Source of the DNA: Pelomyxa schiedti
Lineage: Eukaryota; Evosea; Pelobiontida; Pelomyxidae
DNA: 64,000 nt
Assembly: GCA_020536535.1 (NCBI GenBank)
Contig: JAHLWZ010000004.1
Span: forward strand, 372,001-436,000
Direction: 5' to 3'
Notes under the pieces: model-generated
The model's input: only the letters and a program-made list of their open reading frames with translations
Told to the model about the DNA's origin: nothing
Database searches by the model: none
Program-made: the position numbers and the translations under genes
Shown: in pieces, positions 44,774-56,906 of the stretch
Layout of the letters: every line of letters starts with the position of its first letter
Numbering within the stretch: the first letter of the stretch is position 1

Positions 44774-45553
44774 CAGAGAAGGATGCAGCATCCTCCCTCT
44801 TTCTTGTTATCTTTGGAAAATCGTCTCATCGTTCGGACAACCGTCTGAAAGCTGGCCTCAATGTTGACGCTCAGTTTGGCGGATGTCTGTTTGTACATTA
44901 AGAACATACATATGAACAAAGCTTTTCATACCTCAAGATAAGGGGATTCTCCACAGGTCTTTGCCAAGGATTTCCCTTCTTCTTCAGTAACTACTCGAGT
45001 TGTCGGATCCATGTCTATTTTGTTCCCGCAAAACACCACGGGAACTTTTGTAGCCTCCTTCAGAATGAGGATCCTCTGGTACATTTCCTGCGCAATCTGA
45101 AATGTAAGCCGATCCACGACGCTCCACACCACAAGGAACCCTTGCCCTTGTCTAAAATATGCCTCCCTCTAAAGAAGTGTTAGTAAGACAGTACACTCCC
45201 TCAAGTAGTACAGTATAAATTTCATCACATATTTATATTTCTTCACGAAGCTCTCAGGTGTGGTTGGTTGTACATAATTCGTAATAACTTATCAATACAT
45301 GAAAGAAAGTGAAAAAAGAACCCACAATTGCGGCATAGTCGTCCTGACCAGCGGTGTCCAGAATCTCGAGCATGCACACTGTGTCGTCGACGCTGATTGG
45401 TTTCCGATAAGCAGTTTCGAGAGTGGGGTCGTAGTCCGTCACGAATACGTTCTGTACGAGGGCCAGCGTCATCGCGCTCTTGCCGACGCCACCCGCTCCC
45501 ACAAGTACAACTCTGAAGCTATCCCCTGTCCCGGTTGTCTTGGTCTTTCCCAT
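44774..45553 (-). CDS. Ras-like small GTPase
   Basis: Three exons: 45553-45326, 45168-44932 and 44886-44774. MGKTKTTGTGDSFRVVLVGA leads into the P-loop GAGGVGKSAMT. Switch I is DYDPTLETAYRK, G3 is DTAGQDDYAAI, G4 is GNKIDMD and G5 is TSAK. The C-terminus DNKKEGGCCILL ends in a CaaX box (CILL, Leu last, which favours geranylgeranylation) with an adjacent Cys for possible palmitoylation. Length and motifs are those of the Ras/Rap branch. The first intron is about 157 nt, long for this window. It is a membrane-anchored signalling switch; partners are unknown. Confidence 0.93.
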
Positions 45554-46073
45554 TATTGTTGTGGTTGTTGTTGTTGTAGCAATCGCTATCTTATCTTAGG
45601 TGGTTTTCGGTTCTGTTGAACGGAAGAGGGTGTTGACGGTTTTTTTTTTTTTTTGAATGTGATGTTCAAGCTGGTGATGAATAGCGAGTACTGAGGCTGG
45701 GTGTAGTACTAGGCTTTAAATTAGTTTGCTGACGGTACGCTGTTGTATGCGTTTGTTGGTTTCTGGTTTTAAGGTCTTCCGTTCCGTTAAGATAAGTCTT
45801 AATTCGTTTTCGGTAGATTTGATATTACCATTTTGATACAGATCCGCGTACCTTGCCCTTGGTCTTGAAATTCATGATGGCTTATGAGAAAACCTAATTG
45901 GTTGGATCTTGCCGTGATTGGGGCCAAGTGCTAAACGCGTACGGTGATATTCCACAATCAACGCATCGTAATAGGTACAAAATCTCGTGGGATGGGACTG
46001 AGAAAGTACTTTTGATTGAGGCAGCAAACTCACTTTGCGGAATGTGTTAAATTCCATCAGACTACACAGCTTT
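45554..46073. other. Intergenic stretch
   Basis: No supported gene. A minus-strand ATG near 45873 (MNFKTKGK followed by a GT) and a 61-codon minus frame at 45872-46057 were seen but have no recognisable continuation. The region should include the Ras-like gene promoter and a T-rich tract near 45642-45653. Confidence 0.45.
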
Positions 46074-47132
46074 TCACAGAGTCACATTGTCAAAGATGAA
46101 AGAGTAGTGCTCAGAGTGATCAGGAGGGTTGTCAATGACGAGAAGCTGGTTTGTTGAGGGGATCCACGAGGTCATAATCACTGACCTGCCATATGAGGGG
46201 AGTGTGTTTCTGTAAGTGTCATCATACACCCCATGTGGTGTCAAACACCCCGGTAATCTCCCGACTCGTGTGTGCCTTTCCAAAGTAGAACTTCCCACAC
46301 ACAACAAACGCAAAGCCAGTCTGCCTCTTGACACGAGGGACAGTCCACGTCTGCAGGATTGCGAGGGAGTCAGGTTCCACCCTCGTGATGTGTATGTTGC
46401 CATTGTTGGGTGAGTGCACAACATACACCACACGCCCAGCATCAACATACCAGCACATGTCTGTGAACCCACCCCAGTCCCATTCCGATTGCCCCGTGTG
46501 ACCAGCTTCTGGTAGTGTTGCTGTTGCCACAGTTGATCCATCACTCACACGCACCTTGGTCATGGTGGCTGCATTGTATGGGCTGCAGTACACGTGGCCG
46601 TTGTGTGCTGCCTGGTATGTCCCACCAGGGTAGGGAGCTACGTCCTTGAGTGTGAATTGCCTTGGGTTGGTGTTGCTGATGAAGCTGGTCATGTTTTCAA
46701 ACTCAATAAGTGGCTGATGATTGTAGGTGATGTCCCAATACACCTTCCCTGTAGAGTTGTCAATACACATCCTGACTGCCCGACGAGGTGCGACGGATGG
46801 CACCATGCTGCCAAGTTGTTTGAGCGTCCGAGCAGCGGATGGACTGTCGATCACCTGTGGTTCTTGGGTACATTGAGTACAAGTGAGAAATTCGCCACTG
46901 GAGAATCCACTGGGGACCGTTGCCTGTGTTACGTTTCATTGCAGTTAGGACTTCTCTGACTGGCAGGTACGCACCAGTGGATGGCCCGGTGGTGAAGCCG
47001 GTGTGGCGTCATCCAGCGGGAGGCTCCCTGAGCATTTGGTCACACAGTCGTGGCATAAACAGTGGGACGGTAGCCTACTACTCATCACATGATTACAGAG
47101 AGAGCGGTAAGGTGATTGAAACGAAAGTCGGT

Positions 47133-47164
<32 letters not shown>

Positions 47165-47246
47165 GGGGGGCGCCTCGGCACCTCGGTTCACTCACGCTCG
47201 ACGTCGTCGTCTTTGATGGCGGTGCCACTGCTGCTGAATTGTACAT
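46074..47246 (-). CDS. Olfactomedin-like domain protein with Cys-rich N-terminus
   Basis: An olfactomedin-type beta-propeller is clear: YPGGTYQAAHNGHVYCSPYN, GGFTDMCWYVDAGRVVYVVH, ITRVEPDSLAILQTWTVPR, GFAFVVCGKFYFGKAH and SYGRSVIMTSWIPSTNQLLV. The proposed start MYNSAAVAPPSKTT (47246) and the splice across a poly-G tract are tentative. The next part (RLPSHCLCHDCVTKC, then EFLTCTQC) resembles the second half of a RING finger, but the first Cys pair is not seen. The frame breaks once at a GGGG run near 46240: removing one G joins FDTTW to VYDDTYRNTLPSYG in a single frame. This may be a homopolymer error or a real lesion. It ends at TGA 46076-46074. Confidence 0.6.
47133..47170. repeat. Poly-G tract
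   Basis: Thirty-one consecutive G, one T and six G. It probably lies in the first intron of the olfactomedin-like gene on the opposite strand. Such tracts are error-prone in sequencing, and a quadruplex could form here. Confidence 0.9.
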
Positions 47247-47637
47247 TTCCGAGCCGAGACGGAAAAAAGTCTGTTGCCAAGTTGCTGCTCTCTCAAATCA
47301 ATGTTTGTGTTCTTTGGCGGTACGTGGGTGGGTGGGTGGGTGCTGTCTTTTTTACACAGCACAATGACAGTTTGCATAAAGGTGCCCTCACACACCCCCC
47401 ATCCCTTATCAGTTCCCAGTTCCAGTCACTCGTCAAAAGGACCCTTCCTGCGGTCTGCAATGCTCTGGGAACGAGAAGCTATGCTGCCAGGGGGAACATT
47501 GCCAGAACCATCATTCATCCTAGTGTCATGTGCAGCGAGTGACTGTAGGGTACTAGCTTCCTGTACAAAGCGAAATGTAATGAATGTAAGTAATAGCCAA
47601 AGCAAAAAGAAAAGAAATAATAACAGGCCAAAAAAGG

Positions 47638-47859
47638 TTACTGTATCGTGCGTGCCTCTTGGCTGATTGATGCAGAGCGAACTTCCTCGTCAGTTGGCTT
47701 CTCTGGGCTGATAAACTCAGCGGCGCTTCGCTTGCCACATATAGCCTCTGACGCCAGACACGTGTCATCTATTATGGGCCTAGCGGGCTGCTGTTGGAGC
47801 TGCTCTGGCCCCGTCGTCTTCTCGTCCTTCGTTTGTTGCTCGTCCGATTTTCCACTCAT
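47638..47859 (-). CDS. Small hypothetical protein
   Basis: An open frame of 73 residues from MSGKSDEQQTKDEKT, charged and Gln-rich, ending SISQEARTIQ. The composition looks like a disordered protein, but there is no homology I recognise, and an overlapping plus-strand frame (47216-47666, MAVPLLLNCTFPSRDGKK, with one possible 40-nt intron) is an alternative. A preceding exon with MQKVDVTHEHHK near 47959 is possible. Confidence 0.25.
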   Translation of the reverse strand: MSGKSDEQQTKDEKTTGPEQLQQQPARPIIDDTCLASEAICGKRSAAEFISPEKPTDEEVRSASISQEARTIQ

Positions 47860-48147
47860 CCACGCGAGGACTGCGGCGAAAAAGTAACTTGTGGGCTGGA
47901 CATTTGTCAATGGCACCAAGGGACTTGTGGTGTTCGTGAGTAACGTCGACTTTTTGCATCACTAAAAAAAGAGTATTCGGTTCAAGAGACTCTGGTAAGG
48001 GGTGTTTTTTAAAATTACCTGGAAATCTGTCCCCCTCTGCCGGAGTTATAACGTTCAAATAAAAATCAAGAAACAAAAGAAAAATTAAATCCCCTGTGCG
48101 CACACGCGCAGTACAACGACAAACAGGAAAGACCCGACGAACACAAC

Positions 48148-49271
48148 ATGGCATCAGATCAGTATGCGCATTCGCAAAACAACCAAGTGAAGTGGCGAGA
48201 TGGGCGGAATGAATAGCGACAATTAACGTGCGCTTACTTTGCAGCGATTATTTCTTCAAGATCCTGCTCATTGGCGATTCGGGTGTAGGCAAAAGTTGCT
48301 TGTTGATCAGATTTGCGGTAGGTCATCTATTGGGGTTTGGGGTCTTCTTCCCAGGCTCAGTCCGTTATTTATAGGATGACGCGTGGACCGACACGCATAT
48401 TGCTACAATTGGTGTTGATTTTGTATGCTTTCTCCGTGCATATTTCTCTCTCAAAATGCACAGAAAATAAAAACACTGAACTGTGATGGAAAAGTAATCA
48501 AGCTCCAAATTGTATGCAGTTAAGTTTTGCAGCCACTCTTCTTAACCTGTTTTTCTTCCCCTGTGCTAGTGGGACACTGCAGGCCAAGAGAGGTAAATTA
48601 CCCAACAAAAAACAAAATTCCACATCTCAATTCCTTTAGATTCCGAACCATTACTAGTGAGCATCCCTTTTTTCCCCCAATTTCTGTAAACACAATTTTG
48701 TTTTCAGGCTCTTATTACCGTGGTGCGCAAGGAATTATCTTGGTGTTTGATTGCACAGGTTTGTCTCACATATTTATGTTTCTGGGTGACAGTTATGGCA
48801 GACATGGAGACTTACACCAATGTCAAGCAATGGCTTGGTGAGATAGAACGGTACGCCTGTGAGAATGTCAATAAAGTACTGCTCCCACCTTGTTGTCTAA
48901 TTACGTTAACACTTATTAGCTTCTTGTGGGTAATAAAACGGATCTTGTTGACCAGCGAGTTGTACAGACAAGTCTTGCAAAGGTTTGTTAGTACCAAACC
49001 TTTTTGGTTTGCTCTTAAATAAGGAAGGAATTTGCTGAGAGTATGGATATTCCATACATAGAGGCCTCCGCAAAAGCAAATATTAATGTGGAGGAGACTT
49101 TCATGAAAATGGCCAGAGCAATAAAAGACAGGTCTTTACCCACTTTCAATACCAAGCCGATGTTAATATCTACTTAGACTGTCAAATTCTACAGTTGAAG
49201 CCACACCGGCACCAAAACCTTTGAAACCTGCAAAACCACTGGGTAGTGGCGGTTTCAAATGTTCTATTTGA
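48148..49271 (+). CDS. Rab1-like small GTPase
   Basis: This GTPase should act in ER-Golgi traffic. At least eight short exons: MASD (48148-48161), an 83-nt intron, then [20 protein letters not shown] (P-loop), [16 protein letters not shown] (effector loop), [66 protein letters not shown] and [20 protein letters not shown]. These match Rab1/Ypt1 and Rab8 closely. The hypervariable tail ends [12 protein letters not shown] at TGA 49269-49271, so there is a single Cys at position -3 instead of the usual CC, CXC or CCXX prenylation ends. It converges on the lysozyme gene. Confidence 0.92.
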
Positions 49272-49417
49272 GACAGCAAGACTCCTTTTTTGGCCCTCCC
49301 TTTGACTACCCTTCCCCCCTGCCATCCTAGACACATCACCCCTTCCCCCCCAAAAAAGCTTGTAAAAATGAAAGACTTCTATTACATTCGATTTGAAACT
49401 CGGCATTTTTTTTTGGA

Positions 49418-50387
49418 TCATGGATACCAGTCCAAATCAACTCCTGTGTTGCACAATGTGGTTGTTCCTTGGTATTGTTTGATGCTTGGCTACAAACGTT
49501 GTGATTCAAAGTGGAATATCTGCAAGTAAGATAAAACACATACACTAGTCCAGCCTCCAAAAGCTACAAAGTCACTAAAACTTGGATTGTCGTCATAGTG
49601 AGCGTACCACAGGCCATAACCCGCTCCGCCAGTGTATGAACTAATTTAGGATAAGGGATGTAGGGAAGAGGGGAAAAAAAAAAGGTCAACCTCCCCATAA
49701 TAAGGGTCCACATATTTTTGTTTGTATACACTCCAATGGTCACACCCTGACCCTTGGCCGCACCAACAAGAGAGGTGAAGAACTGCTGGTTTTCTTGACG
49801 TTGGTTAATGCCTAGTACAATTACCACGGTAAAGTACCTGTCAGGCTTGTGCTCCAATACTGTCCGAGAACTCCATTTGGCTCCTCAACATCCAGCCATA
49901 GCATTCCATATTCAACACCATTTGAAGTAAGATTTCCAATAGCTTGTTGCATTTGTGTCCTAACATTTATCATGAGAGCCAATCTTAAAAAAAAAAAAAA
50001 ACTCACGAGGCAGTCGACGACGTGCAACTTGGGTGGTTACCACCATAGCATGGGAAGAAATATACATCAAAGTGCTTCATTCCTGCATTGCTGTTTAGTT
50101 TCTTCCAGGTGTATTTGCCATCCATCCACAAAAAACCCCAAAACGGGTGATGACTACGAACCGGCATTCCACGAAGATGTAGACGACTCCACACACGCCG
50201 AGTCAAACGAGCCCGAGGACTTCCAGCACCTCGCGATGGCGTACGACTTGGACGACGACACCATGCACGACGCCGCGTCGGGCGTGATCGTTGTGCTGAC
50301 GTCGACGCCGTTGGTGGCCCGCGCCACCCCGGACATCGCAGAAATTGCCACCACCGCCCATAATAGCACAGTGCGTAGTCCGTGCAT
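49418..50387 (-). CDS. Secreted GH25 lysozyme
   Basis: This is a Chalaropsis-type muramidase that cleaves bacterial peptidoglycan, presumably in food vacuoles or outside the cell. The signal peptide [20 protein letters not shown] (50387) ends near VARAT. The mature chain starts [18 protein letters not shown] (the N-terminal catalytic-site Asp in GVDVS) and continues [36 protein letters not shown] (catalytic DxE), [49 protein letters not shown] and GVDLDWYP, ending at TGA 49420-49418. The order and motifs are those of the short GH25 lysozymes known from Entamoeba and other amoebae. Introns are about 45-70 nt. It is divergent from the vault PARP gene, 170 bp apart. Confidence 0.92.
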
Positions 50388-50557
50388 CGCCTTGGAGTTG
50401 ACCCACTCACGTCGAAAAACTTCCCCCTTGGCAACGAACGTTCTTTGAATTTGTGATCAGGTGCCAAGAGAAATTCGTTTTTTTATTGTTTCAGAAACCG
50501 AAAAAAAACCGATAGAGGGGGCAGAGGCTGCCTCTGGGTGTATTAAACTTAGATCTT

Positions 50558-53500
50558 ATGCCATCACGAATAAAGCCGCAACAACCGCGGCTGGTGAAGC
50601 GTATACAACATGTCGCTGGTGGTGCTTTGAGATCTCACCTTGTTGGATTGTCGCACTCATCGGTGGACGCTGTTGTAAAGTCTTACGTGGTGCCTTCGTC
50701 GCCACCGGAAGAGCAGCTGGAAAAAGTGGTTTTGGATCCACCTAAACTCGAATCCCCTGTGAGTGTGATGCCGGCTTTGATTGATGTGGCGAATGCAACT
50801 TTGCCAGGAGCCTCTTTACCGCCTGTTGACATAGGAAGAGATGAGTTTACTTCCGACGACACACACGGAACATGGGCACATAGAGTGGCGAAGGTGACAT
50901 TTTATTCTTTTTTCAAAAAGAAAACATGGGTCACTAACGTGAGAGAACTTTTTAACCTTAACAAGGTCTATGACCCCTCTTCTATGGAAAAGCTACCCTA
51001 TTTCCCAGAGGCATATTTTGTTGCCAGGCGAGACGTTCTTTCCCGGTCTTATGTGCAGAGGTCATCTATTATCGTAATTGAACTTCATATTGGAGGTTTC
51101 TACGTAAGACAAATACATGCTCTTACCTACACTCTTAGTTGATGCCTTGAGTAAGTATTACTTTCGGGTTCTAGTTATTCGTGGTTCCAGAGAGAAAATT
51201 GATACTGGAAATGCCACCAAGGGAATAATGTACGCGAGCACACTTAGTGATGCACAAGCCATCTATGGGTCTCTTGTGCGAGAGAAGGTCGTAATTAATG
51301 ATACAAATACAATCTTAAAGAAAATAGACCTCAAACATGAACAAGTATAAAAAGATCATTTTGTCATTTGCAAATATGGGAACAAGCACAAGTACCCTTT
51401 CTCTCATTGAAGAAATTACCTTACACATGCTGCTAAGTTACACCAGTTTCTGCTTTATCAAAAGACGTTCGAGATCTTCTCCTTCATTTATACAAGGAGT
51501 GTGCTCTACAGCTTTCTAATAAACAAATCAACTTCGATAAAGTTTCTCCTCCTCAAATTGAAAAAGCCCTTGTTGTTCTATACAAAATGCGAGAAGTATG
51601 ATATCACACTGGATGCCAGTCATTTTTTTAAAACAAAAAATAAGGAGCTGAAATCCAATGATGTCATAGAGGCTACAAAAGCGTCTGCCCTTTCTTCCGA
51701 ATTTTTTTCTCTTGTTCCAGTTGGGCAATCTAGGCAAAAAGTTTTTCCACTCCTTCTACTCCACTTTTACACTGTTTCTAGTTGATTAGCACAATGGAAC
51801 AAGTCTTGGAGTGGCTAGATTTATTACAGTCGATGAAAGATCTTACAAATCTTGGAGAGGCCTCCTTTGATATGAGTGGAAATTTAAATGATGTTGACAT
51901 GCTGTCTGCAGCACTAATTTCCCATTTTATATGACTCTAAACAAAATGAAGATACTACTCTTTAGGTTGCGATATTGACCTGGTCAGTCCGTCGTCATCA
52001 GAATATGCAAATATTGTTGAGATTATAGGTCAACGCAGGCAGCGTAACGGAGGAGGGCCTCTTACAATAGGAAAGATCTTCAAAGCACATAGACATATGG
52101 ATTTATCATCATTTACTAATGGAATATCCAATCATCAATTGTTATTCCATGGAACTGCAATAGGTCTCACTTTCACTCTCTTCTCGTCCACTCACTTAAA
52201 GCAAGGGAATTGGCTTGGTATATTGTCAAGAGGCATGCTTCTGCCCCAAGTGGTCGTTAAGCTAGGAGTTAAACGTACCAATGCTGGAAATATGGGGGCT
52301 GGCCTTTACTTCGCCGATGATCCTATGACAGCCTTGAAGTATTCCGCTACTGGTGCCATGGGTGCTATGGGTACTAAGTATGTTTGCATTCTTTCAACCT
52401 TTGTTTAACCCATTCTAAGATACCTATTGCTATCCAATGTAGCTCTTGGAACAGTTAAAGATTTGTATAAATTTGACTCGAGCCTTAGCTCACCACCCCC
52501 TGGATTTGATAGTTGTCACGGCGTAAAAAGAACAGCAACATCACCAAGTGATTTTGATGATGATGAGTAATATCTCCCAAAGCTTGACATCTCAAGAGCT
52601 GACCTTCCAATAGATTTATTATTTACAATACATCGCAACAACACGTGCAATACTTGATTGAAGTTGACAGCCCCGGTGTGACAACAATCTCAAGCACTCC
52701 TCTCTTGTCCCCTCCAAAAAAGCCTAGACCAATTGGGCAACTATCAACATCTATTCCAGAAGCTCTCCCCGACCTTCCTCCAGTAACAATATCCTAGTAC
52801 CTCACATACAACTCATGTCTTTCCATGTTTTCCCAGTCAAATGAAAAGGCTGGTCTTATGTCTAGCTCAGGGACTCCCGTACCTTTGGAGGCCGTAAGCA
52901 TTCACGCAAAACTCATTGGTACCTTGGCAGCAAAATTCTCATTATTTATCTTTCCGGATAGATCTTGTGGCGGAAGTGGTGATGTTACAAGAATTCAACA
53001 ATGTTGGGGATGAACCCATAGAAGCTAAATATGTTTTCCCGCTTGACGAAAAATCTGCTGTTGTTGGCTTCGAGGCATTTATCAATCGTACTTTACAAAG
53101 AAAAGAACCCTACTAACTGTGAATAGACAAACACATTGTTGGTGTTGTTAAGGAGAAGGAACAGGCACATAAGGAGTACAAGGCAGCTATAGAACGAGGT
53201 GATGGTGCCTATCTCCTGGATGAAGCTAAGTCAAGTGTTTTTACTGTATCTGTTGGAAATCTACCTCCAAAAACCAAAGTGGTGATCAAAATTTCATGTA
53301 AGCACCTCATCTCTAAGCCGCACACGTAATTACTTGACATTGTCAGATATTACGGAACTTGCTATTGAAGGAAATGCACGTAAATTTGTTTGTCCAATGA
53401 ATCTTGTTGGTCAACAAAAGCACAGTGCCCTAGCACAAGTTTCTCAATCTACCACAAAAACTGTAAATACAGTACAACCTCAGGTGAAAATAATTCATCT

Positions 53501-56500
53501 ATCTTCTTTTTTTAAGTACATTAGGGTACGTTCTATATGGAGATTTCCATTAATATGCCCCACGTCATTCACGCTATTGAGAGCCCCTCCCACTCCATTC
53601 GTTACAAATCAACACCAAAGAAAGCAACACTGTTCTGGCTTGATCCCAGTTTGCTTTTTTTTTTTTAAATCAAATCGAACTAACATTCATGCAGATCCCC
53701 CCACAACCGATTTCATTCTTCTTGTCCGGCTGTGTGATGTCCGTACTCCGTTCATGTGGGTAGAACGAACACCCACAGATATATCCGTTCCTGAAGTGGA
53801 GGAACATGTAGCTATGGTTGCATTGTACCCTTCTCTTTCCGAAAATCTTCTATCCAACTCAGAGTGTTCGTCTTACCTCCCATCTTTTTGTGCTGATATT
53901 TTAATAAAGACACCCTTCTTATTGATCAATCTGCCAGTATGATTCCTTCTCTCTCAGTGTGCAAACAAGTGGCCCATCACCTTGGTATGAACTACTGTGC
54001 TTCCTACGAAATATATTCATAAAACAAGTCCGAGGAATTCCGCTGATGGCTTCTTTTAATATTATAACATTTGGCTCTGTGTTTGAACCACTGTTCCTTT
54101 CGCCAATTTTAAAAACTACCAGTTCTGCTGATCAAAGTGCTCTCTCACATATTTCTGTACTTCACAAAAAGTACTATTCATAGTGATAACATCATCAGAA
54201 ACTCCAAGGTGACTGGGGAGCCAGTATTCTTTGGCCAGCGCTAAAATCCACACTCTTACAAATCGAAATCAGAGACAAGATGCCAAAATCCAGCACTGAT
54301 TCATTGATTTCCAATCTTTTCATTATTACCGATGGTGATTTTTCTCATGATTCCCAAGTTTTCGATGTGTGTTTAAAAAACCAAACATTAACTTAACACC
54401 AACACTTCAAGCTCATCCGTGATCACTGCCAAAGGCCTGGAAATAAGACACGTATATTTTCTTTTGGGATTGGGACAGAAGTACATAGGCACAACATTTT
54501 CACACTTGCCCGCCTTGGAGGTGGCGCTGCCGAATTTGTTGCCTCCAATAACCCACTTCGACGGCAGGTTCTAAATCTTCATTCAATAGTAAAAACGTGC
54601 TAATCTGTATCCTCAAATAGGTGTCAAGGCAACTGGAGCGGGCACAACAACCTTGCTTAAAAGATATTTCTGTAGAGTGGGGTGCACGTCATAGTGTTGC
54701 AGGTCCTGTGAAGCAAGCGCCACATAAGCTCATGTCCCTATTCAGTGGAGAACGCGTAATCATTTTTGCTTTTATTCCTCAAGATTGCCACCAGGTATGT
54801 GCATCAGTGTCTTGCACAAAACCTGAAGGAATGAAAGGTTACCCTCCAAGCAGGCAGAAGTGATTCAGAAGAGAAATTTCAAATAACTGTGACGTCCAAC
54901 CTTGCTGAAACTGTTACGGGGCTAATGTTGCATAGACTTTGTGCTCGATCTGTGGTGAGGTATAAAACAAGCACCTCAACTATTTTCCTCATTAAATGAA
55001 GAGACTGGGAAGATCAGTGCATCGCAGAGGACAGTGTATCAAGTGAGCTGGCAAGAGTTCAAGTGAGATCTTTTGAAGGCATATCTCTTTCTAAGAAATG
55101 TGTAGAGAAAAGGGGAGATAATAGAATTGGGAATTCGGTACTCTCTTGCCACCACCTTAACCTCCTTTATCGCTGTAGAGGTACTTCCTTTCACGTTTCC
55201 TTTTCTATTTTAAGTTCCAGTAGGAAAGAAGTGAAGAAGAGAAAAAAGGGTATCTTTTACAATACTGCACTAAATTGAAATAAAAGTATCACAGTTTAGT
55301 GAAATTAAAACCCACACCTCCGATAACTGAGCTGGCAAAGAGCGAAAAAGTTGACGAACTTCCGTTTTGTACAAATTGGAAGGAGGCAAAGAAAGAATTG
55401 TTTCAGTTAAACAGCATTCCTTTTAGGTACTCCTCGCTTCATATTAGTCAGTCATCTTCTAATTTACCTGAAAAAGTGAGAGGAAGAACTATGGAAGGGC
55501 GTACCACTCTACTGTGTATGATTTTTGGGCTCGGGCACCAGCAGAGACGCCTTTACCACCCTTAAACACAAATAATCCCTGTAACTGCAAAATTTAACCA
55601 CAAGTAGTATATTAATAGCTTTTCCCTATGATAGATTGGACCCTAACATTCCCTGAGCAAGTTCCTGTGCGGCACGATCTCTTTGGCTTCATGCAGGATC
55701 AAAATGTCTCAGTAGAACTATTGTGTAAAAAGAAAAGCAGAATGCCAGGCATCCTAGCTCGCCGCAAGAGGGAAACGTTCTCCAATGCACTTTTCTGTGA
55801 AGATTCAGAGCTTAGTATAGCGCCCTGTTGTTCTAGTTCATCATCCAGGGGACTTATGTATTCCCCACTATCTCCCCCATGCATGGAGGCGGAGGAGGAT
55901 TCCTTTTGTGCAGAAGAAGAAATGTACGCACCTCCCATGCGACTCGCTTCACCAGCAGCGTCAGCCGCCGCCGCACCACCACCACCACCACCACAAGCAG
56001 CAGCAGCACCATCTAAGGCTCTGCCACCCCCAACTACTACGCCGTCGCCTCCTTCTGCAAAACCCCAAAGCGCCAAGGCAGCAGCACCGCGGGCACAAGA
56101 GGACAAGAGGAAGGCCGATAGAAGAGCACGGTGTGAAGAAGAGGTGGAGAATGTAAAGAAGGTAATGAGGGAAAATATTGAGCACGTGTTGGAACGAGGA
56201 GAGAGGATTGAGTGCCTTCAAGACAAGTCAGCTGATTTGGCATACGCTGGTGCAAGGTTCAAATCACTGTCCTCTCAGAGGTTACCCCAATTTTTGTAGG
56301 CACGTTGTCTAACTGAATAAAGGTATTGCTGTTCGGCCCCTTCGTATGCGCCGATTTCACTGGCCTGCGATTCTTCTTATTCTAGGAAAAAAGCTGGCTG
56401 TTTTATAGCCACTGCTGCATTTGGTACTCCGATGGATACCAGGATAAATGTTTTGCGTTGCTTCAGGTTCGTTGCCCCAAGCAGGAGAACGAACACTCCT

Positions 56501-56789
56501 CACCCTTTGTAGAGACACAACTCTGCACAGCCATTGGCTAGGGCGGTCCTTCACTGCCCTTTATTATACACTTTCCCCGCCAGTTGCCACGTGGCTGACA
56601 AAGCACCCTCTAGCCTGCGCACTCACCAGGACGGCTTTCCTTGTACCAGTAGTCCTGTTACTTGAACACTGTGGATACTCCAAATGTACGGATGTGGATC
56701 ACAACAAAGCCGCCAAGCAGACACTCCTCTGGGCTTTGGCGATTTTGTTGGTGCCCTTCCTTCTCATCCTCTCCGTACTCGTTCTGTGA
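50558..56789 (+). CDS. Vault-PARP-like protein (PARP-VIT-VWA) with C-terminal R-SNARE motif, CFI-box and membrane segment
   Basis: From MPSRIKPQQPRLVKRIQ (50558). A WGR-like segment (YYFRVLVIRGSREK, near 51160) is followed by a PARP catalytic domain: LLFHGT (His near 52148), NWLGILSRGMLLPQVVV, GNMGAGLYFADD (Tyr near 52317) and DEFIIYNTSQQHVQYLI (Glu near 52565), so the H-Y-E triad is complete. VIT domain: EPIEAKYVFPLDEKSAVVGF, HIVGVVKEKEQAHKEYKAAI and FTVSVGNLPPKTKVVIKIS. VWA domain with intact MIDAS (LLIDQSASM, near 53924) and FIITDGDFSHD. The order matches human PARP4. Beyond LTSFIAVEE and VDELPFCTNWKEAKKELF, a chain of GT-AG introns leads to a Pro/Ala-rich linker, an R-SNARE motif (VKKVMRENIEHVLERGERIE), a CFI-box (GCFIATAAFGTPMDTRINVL) and a hydrophobic C-terminus to TGA 56787-56789. 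Confidence 0.85.
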
Positions 56790-56906
56790 CAGTAATTGTA
56801 TCAAAAGAAAAAAAAAATGCGAATAAGCGAAGGAAATAAGAAAAAACAGGATTTTCTATTAACCTTGCAGTTGCACATAATTAATTAAAACCCCTGCAGA
56901 TCAGAC

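Noticed and set aside
47216-47666. Plus-strand two-exon gene starting MAVPLLLNCTFPSRDGKK
   Set aside because: No recognisable domain, and it overlaps the proposed 5' exon of the olfactomedin-like gene and a minus-strand hypothetical; kept only as an alternative.
55961-56255. Minus-strand Trp/Cys/Leu-rich frames opposite the vault PARP linker
   Set aside because: They are antisense shadows of the Pro/Ala/Gln-rich linker (CCACCA repeats).
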